Source of the DNA: an uncultured Leifsonia sp.
GTDB taxonomy: Bacteria > Actinomycetota > Actinomycetes > Actinomycetales > Microbacteriaceae
Length of the DNA stretch: 64,000 bases
NCBI RefSeq assembly: GCF_945957465.1
Contig: NZ_CAMFLC010000006.1
Coordinates: 1 to 64,000, forward strand
Reading direction: 5' to 3'
Shown here: one piece after another, positions 62,860-64,000 of the stretch
Position numbering within the stretch: the stretch's first letter is position 1
Layout: each line of letters starts with the position of its first letter
Notes under the pieces: generated by a model
The model's input: only the letters and a program-made list of their open reading frames with translations
Database searches by the model: none
What the model was told of the DNA's origin: nothing
Translations under genes and position numbers: made by a program

Positions 62860-64000
62860 TCACTCCTGCGCTGCGCGCACGACCTCCACGAGCGGCTCGA
62901 ACAACGCGTCGCCGCGCTGGACGCCCATCACCTCGTCCACGATGTCCTCGGCGTCTGCGCGCTGGAGGAGCTGTTGCAGCTCGAAGCTCTGCGAGTCCTC
63001 CGGAACGTCGAACCGCAACGCGGCGCCCACCGCGGCCAGCAGGGCTTCCGGGATGCCGCCGACGTACTGCACGTAGTCGGCGGCCGGCCCGATGAACCGG
63101 TCGTTACGGCCGAGCTTGCGCAGCGGCTCACGGCCGACGCGCGTCACTTCGTCGACCAGGTACGGATTGCGGAATCGGCTCAGGATCTTCGCCCGGTACG
63201 CCGCCAGCTCCTCGGGGTCGAGCCCGTGCTTGGCGCTCAGTGCGGCCGAGGTCTCCGCGAGCGCGGCTTCGGCCGCTTCGGCCACGGCCGGGATCCCGAT
63301 CGCCTGGCTGATCGTGGTCGCCCCCGCCACGAAGCCCGTGTACGCCACCGTCGCGTGCCCGGTGTTGACCGTGAACAGCTTGCGCTCGATGTACGGTCCG
63401 AGCGAGTCGACGAAGTGGGCGCCGGGGATGGCCGGCTCGTGGCCGTTGAACGGGCTGCGGTCCACGACCCACTCGTAGAACGTCTCGACGGTCACGTCGA
63501 TGCCGGCGTCGGGCGCCTGAGCGGGCACGATCCGGTCGACGGCGGTGTTGGCGAACACGGCGCGGGAGGCGAGCTCGTCGCGGGCGTCGTCGTCGGGGAG
63601 GCCGTCCATCAGCTCGGCGGCGAGCAGATCGGTCGCGCCGATCGCGTTCTCGCACGCCATGACCGCCAGGCGCGGCGCGTCCGTCGGCCGGGCCGCCAGA
63701 CCACGGGCGATCACCGGCGCGACGAAACGCAGGATGCGCGGTCCGACCGCCGTCGTCACCACATCGGCCGACGCGATCTCGGCGACCAGGGCCTCCTCGT
63801 CGGTCGCGCTGTTGATCGCGCGGAACCCGGTGACGGTCTTCGTCTGCGACTCGTCGCCCACCAGGTGCACGTCGTACGAGTCGGCCGACGCGAGAGCGTC
63901 AATCAACTCCGCGTTCACATCGGCGAACACCACTTCGTAGCCGGCCTCGTGCAGCAGGAGCCCCACGAAGCCGCGCCCGATGTTGCCCGCACCGAAATGG
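62860..64000 (-). CDS. mtlD: Mannitol-1-phosphate 5-dehydrogenase, N-terminus cut by window edge
   Basis: This enzyme converts mannitol-1-phosphate to fructose-6-phosphate with NAD. The visible 380 residues include the dinucleotide motif [13 protein letters not shown], read through to position 64000. Only about three or four N-terminal residues are missing. Further motifs are [13 protein letters not shown] and [17 protein letters not shown], with the catalytic Lys. The GTG at 63966 is an internal codon, not the start. It is convergent with the preceding operon, and mtlA or mtlR would be expected beyond the right edge. Confidence 0.92.
   Translation of the reverse strand, partial: HFGAGNIGRGFVGLLLHEAGYEVVFADVNAELIDALASADSYDVHLVGDESQTKTVTGFRAINSATDEEALVAEIASADVVTTAVGPRILRFVAPVIARGLAARPTDAPRLAVMACENAIGATDLLAAELMDGLPDDDARDELASRAVFANTAVDRIVPAQAPDAGIDVTVETFYEWVVDRSPFNGHEPAIPGAHFVDSLGPYIERKLFTVNTGHATVAYTGFVAGATTISQAIGIPAVAEAAEAALAETSAALSAKHGLDPEELAAYRAKILSRFRNPYLVDEVTRVGREPLRKLGRNDRFIGPAADYVQYVGGIPEALLAAVGAALRFDVPEDSQSFELQQLLQRADAEDIVDEVMGVQRGDALFEPLVEVVRAAQE

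Overview
The window looks like chromosomal DNA of a high-GC actinobacterium, most likely a member of the Microbacteriaceae (Leifsonia-like). The reasons are strong G/C bias at third codon positions, many GTG and TTG starts with 1-4 nt ATGA/GTGA gene overlaps, the actinobacterial fhaA-fhaB-pstP-rodA-pbpA-(pknA) cell-wall cluster, a MarP protease, and a LAXTG-type (class E sortase) surface protein. I see no rRNA, IS element, prophage or CRISPR array. The placement rests on gene content alone.

Layout. 1-5.4 kb: the cell division and peptidoglycan signalling operon (minus strand), followed by a tRNA-Leu(CAG) with a terminator. 5.8-12.1 kb: small transport and regulation genes (APC permease, MarR/MFS, VOC/MarR, a DHFR-like protein, a MerR regulator with its operator), plus an apparent small gene broken by one stop codon. 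12.1-22.8 kb: a shikimate dehydrogenase-like gene, a ROK regulator and two tandem ChvE/MmsA/MmsB-type sugar ABC operons. The ATPase and most of the permease in these two operons form a 2.6-kb direct repeat that appears identical, while the binding proteins have diverged. 22.9-30.6 kb: a divergent GntR pair, small membrane proteins, AzlCD, a TetR/MFS pair with two matching operators, a quinone oxidoreductase-like gene and MarP.

30.8-38.4 kb: a ROK-controlled sugar ABC importer with a GH38 alpha-mannosidase, evidently a mannoside-use locus. 38.5-48.8 kb: a two-component pair, an M15-like wall protein, Lrp/LysE, a Nudix hydrolase, a YihY/DUF3618/holin-like membrane operon, a universal stress protein, and a fluoride riboswitch driving two crcB genes. 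48.8-53.2 kb: a MarR/MFS pair, then two secreted proteins. The second carries seven chaplin-like repeats and an LAXTG sorting signal. 53.2-56.4 kb: a lone ParB-like ribbon-helix-helix gene and a three-gene type III PKS / methyltransferase / flavoprotein operon resembling the Streptomyces srsABC phenolic-lipid operon.

56.4-62.8 kb: two divergent operons around an IclR regulator: RidA, IclR and a PfkB kinase on one side, and a fold-III PLP deaminase, a KDPG aldolase and an N-acyl-D-amino-acid deacylase on the other. Read together they suggest a route from an N-acylated 2-amino sugar acid, such as N-acetyl-D-glucosaminate, through KDG and KDPG to pyruvate and glyceraldehyde-3-phosphate. The window ends inside mtlD.

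The most interesting candidates are the chaplin-like LAXTG protein with its secreted neighbour, the proposed amino-sugar-acid pathway, and the homogenised tandem sugar transporters.
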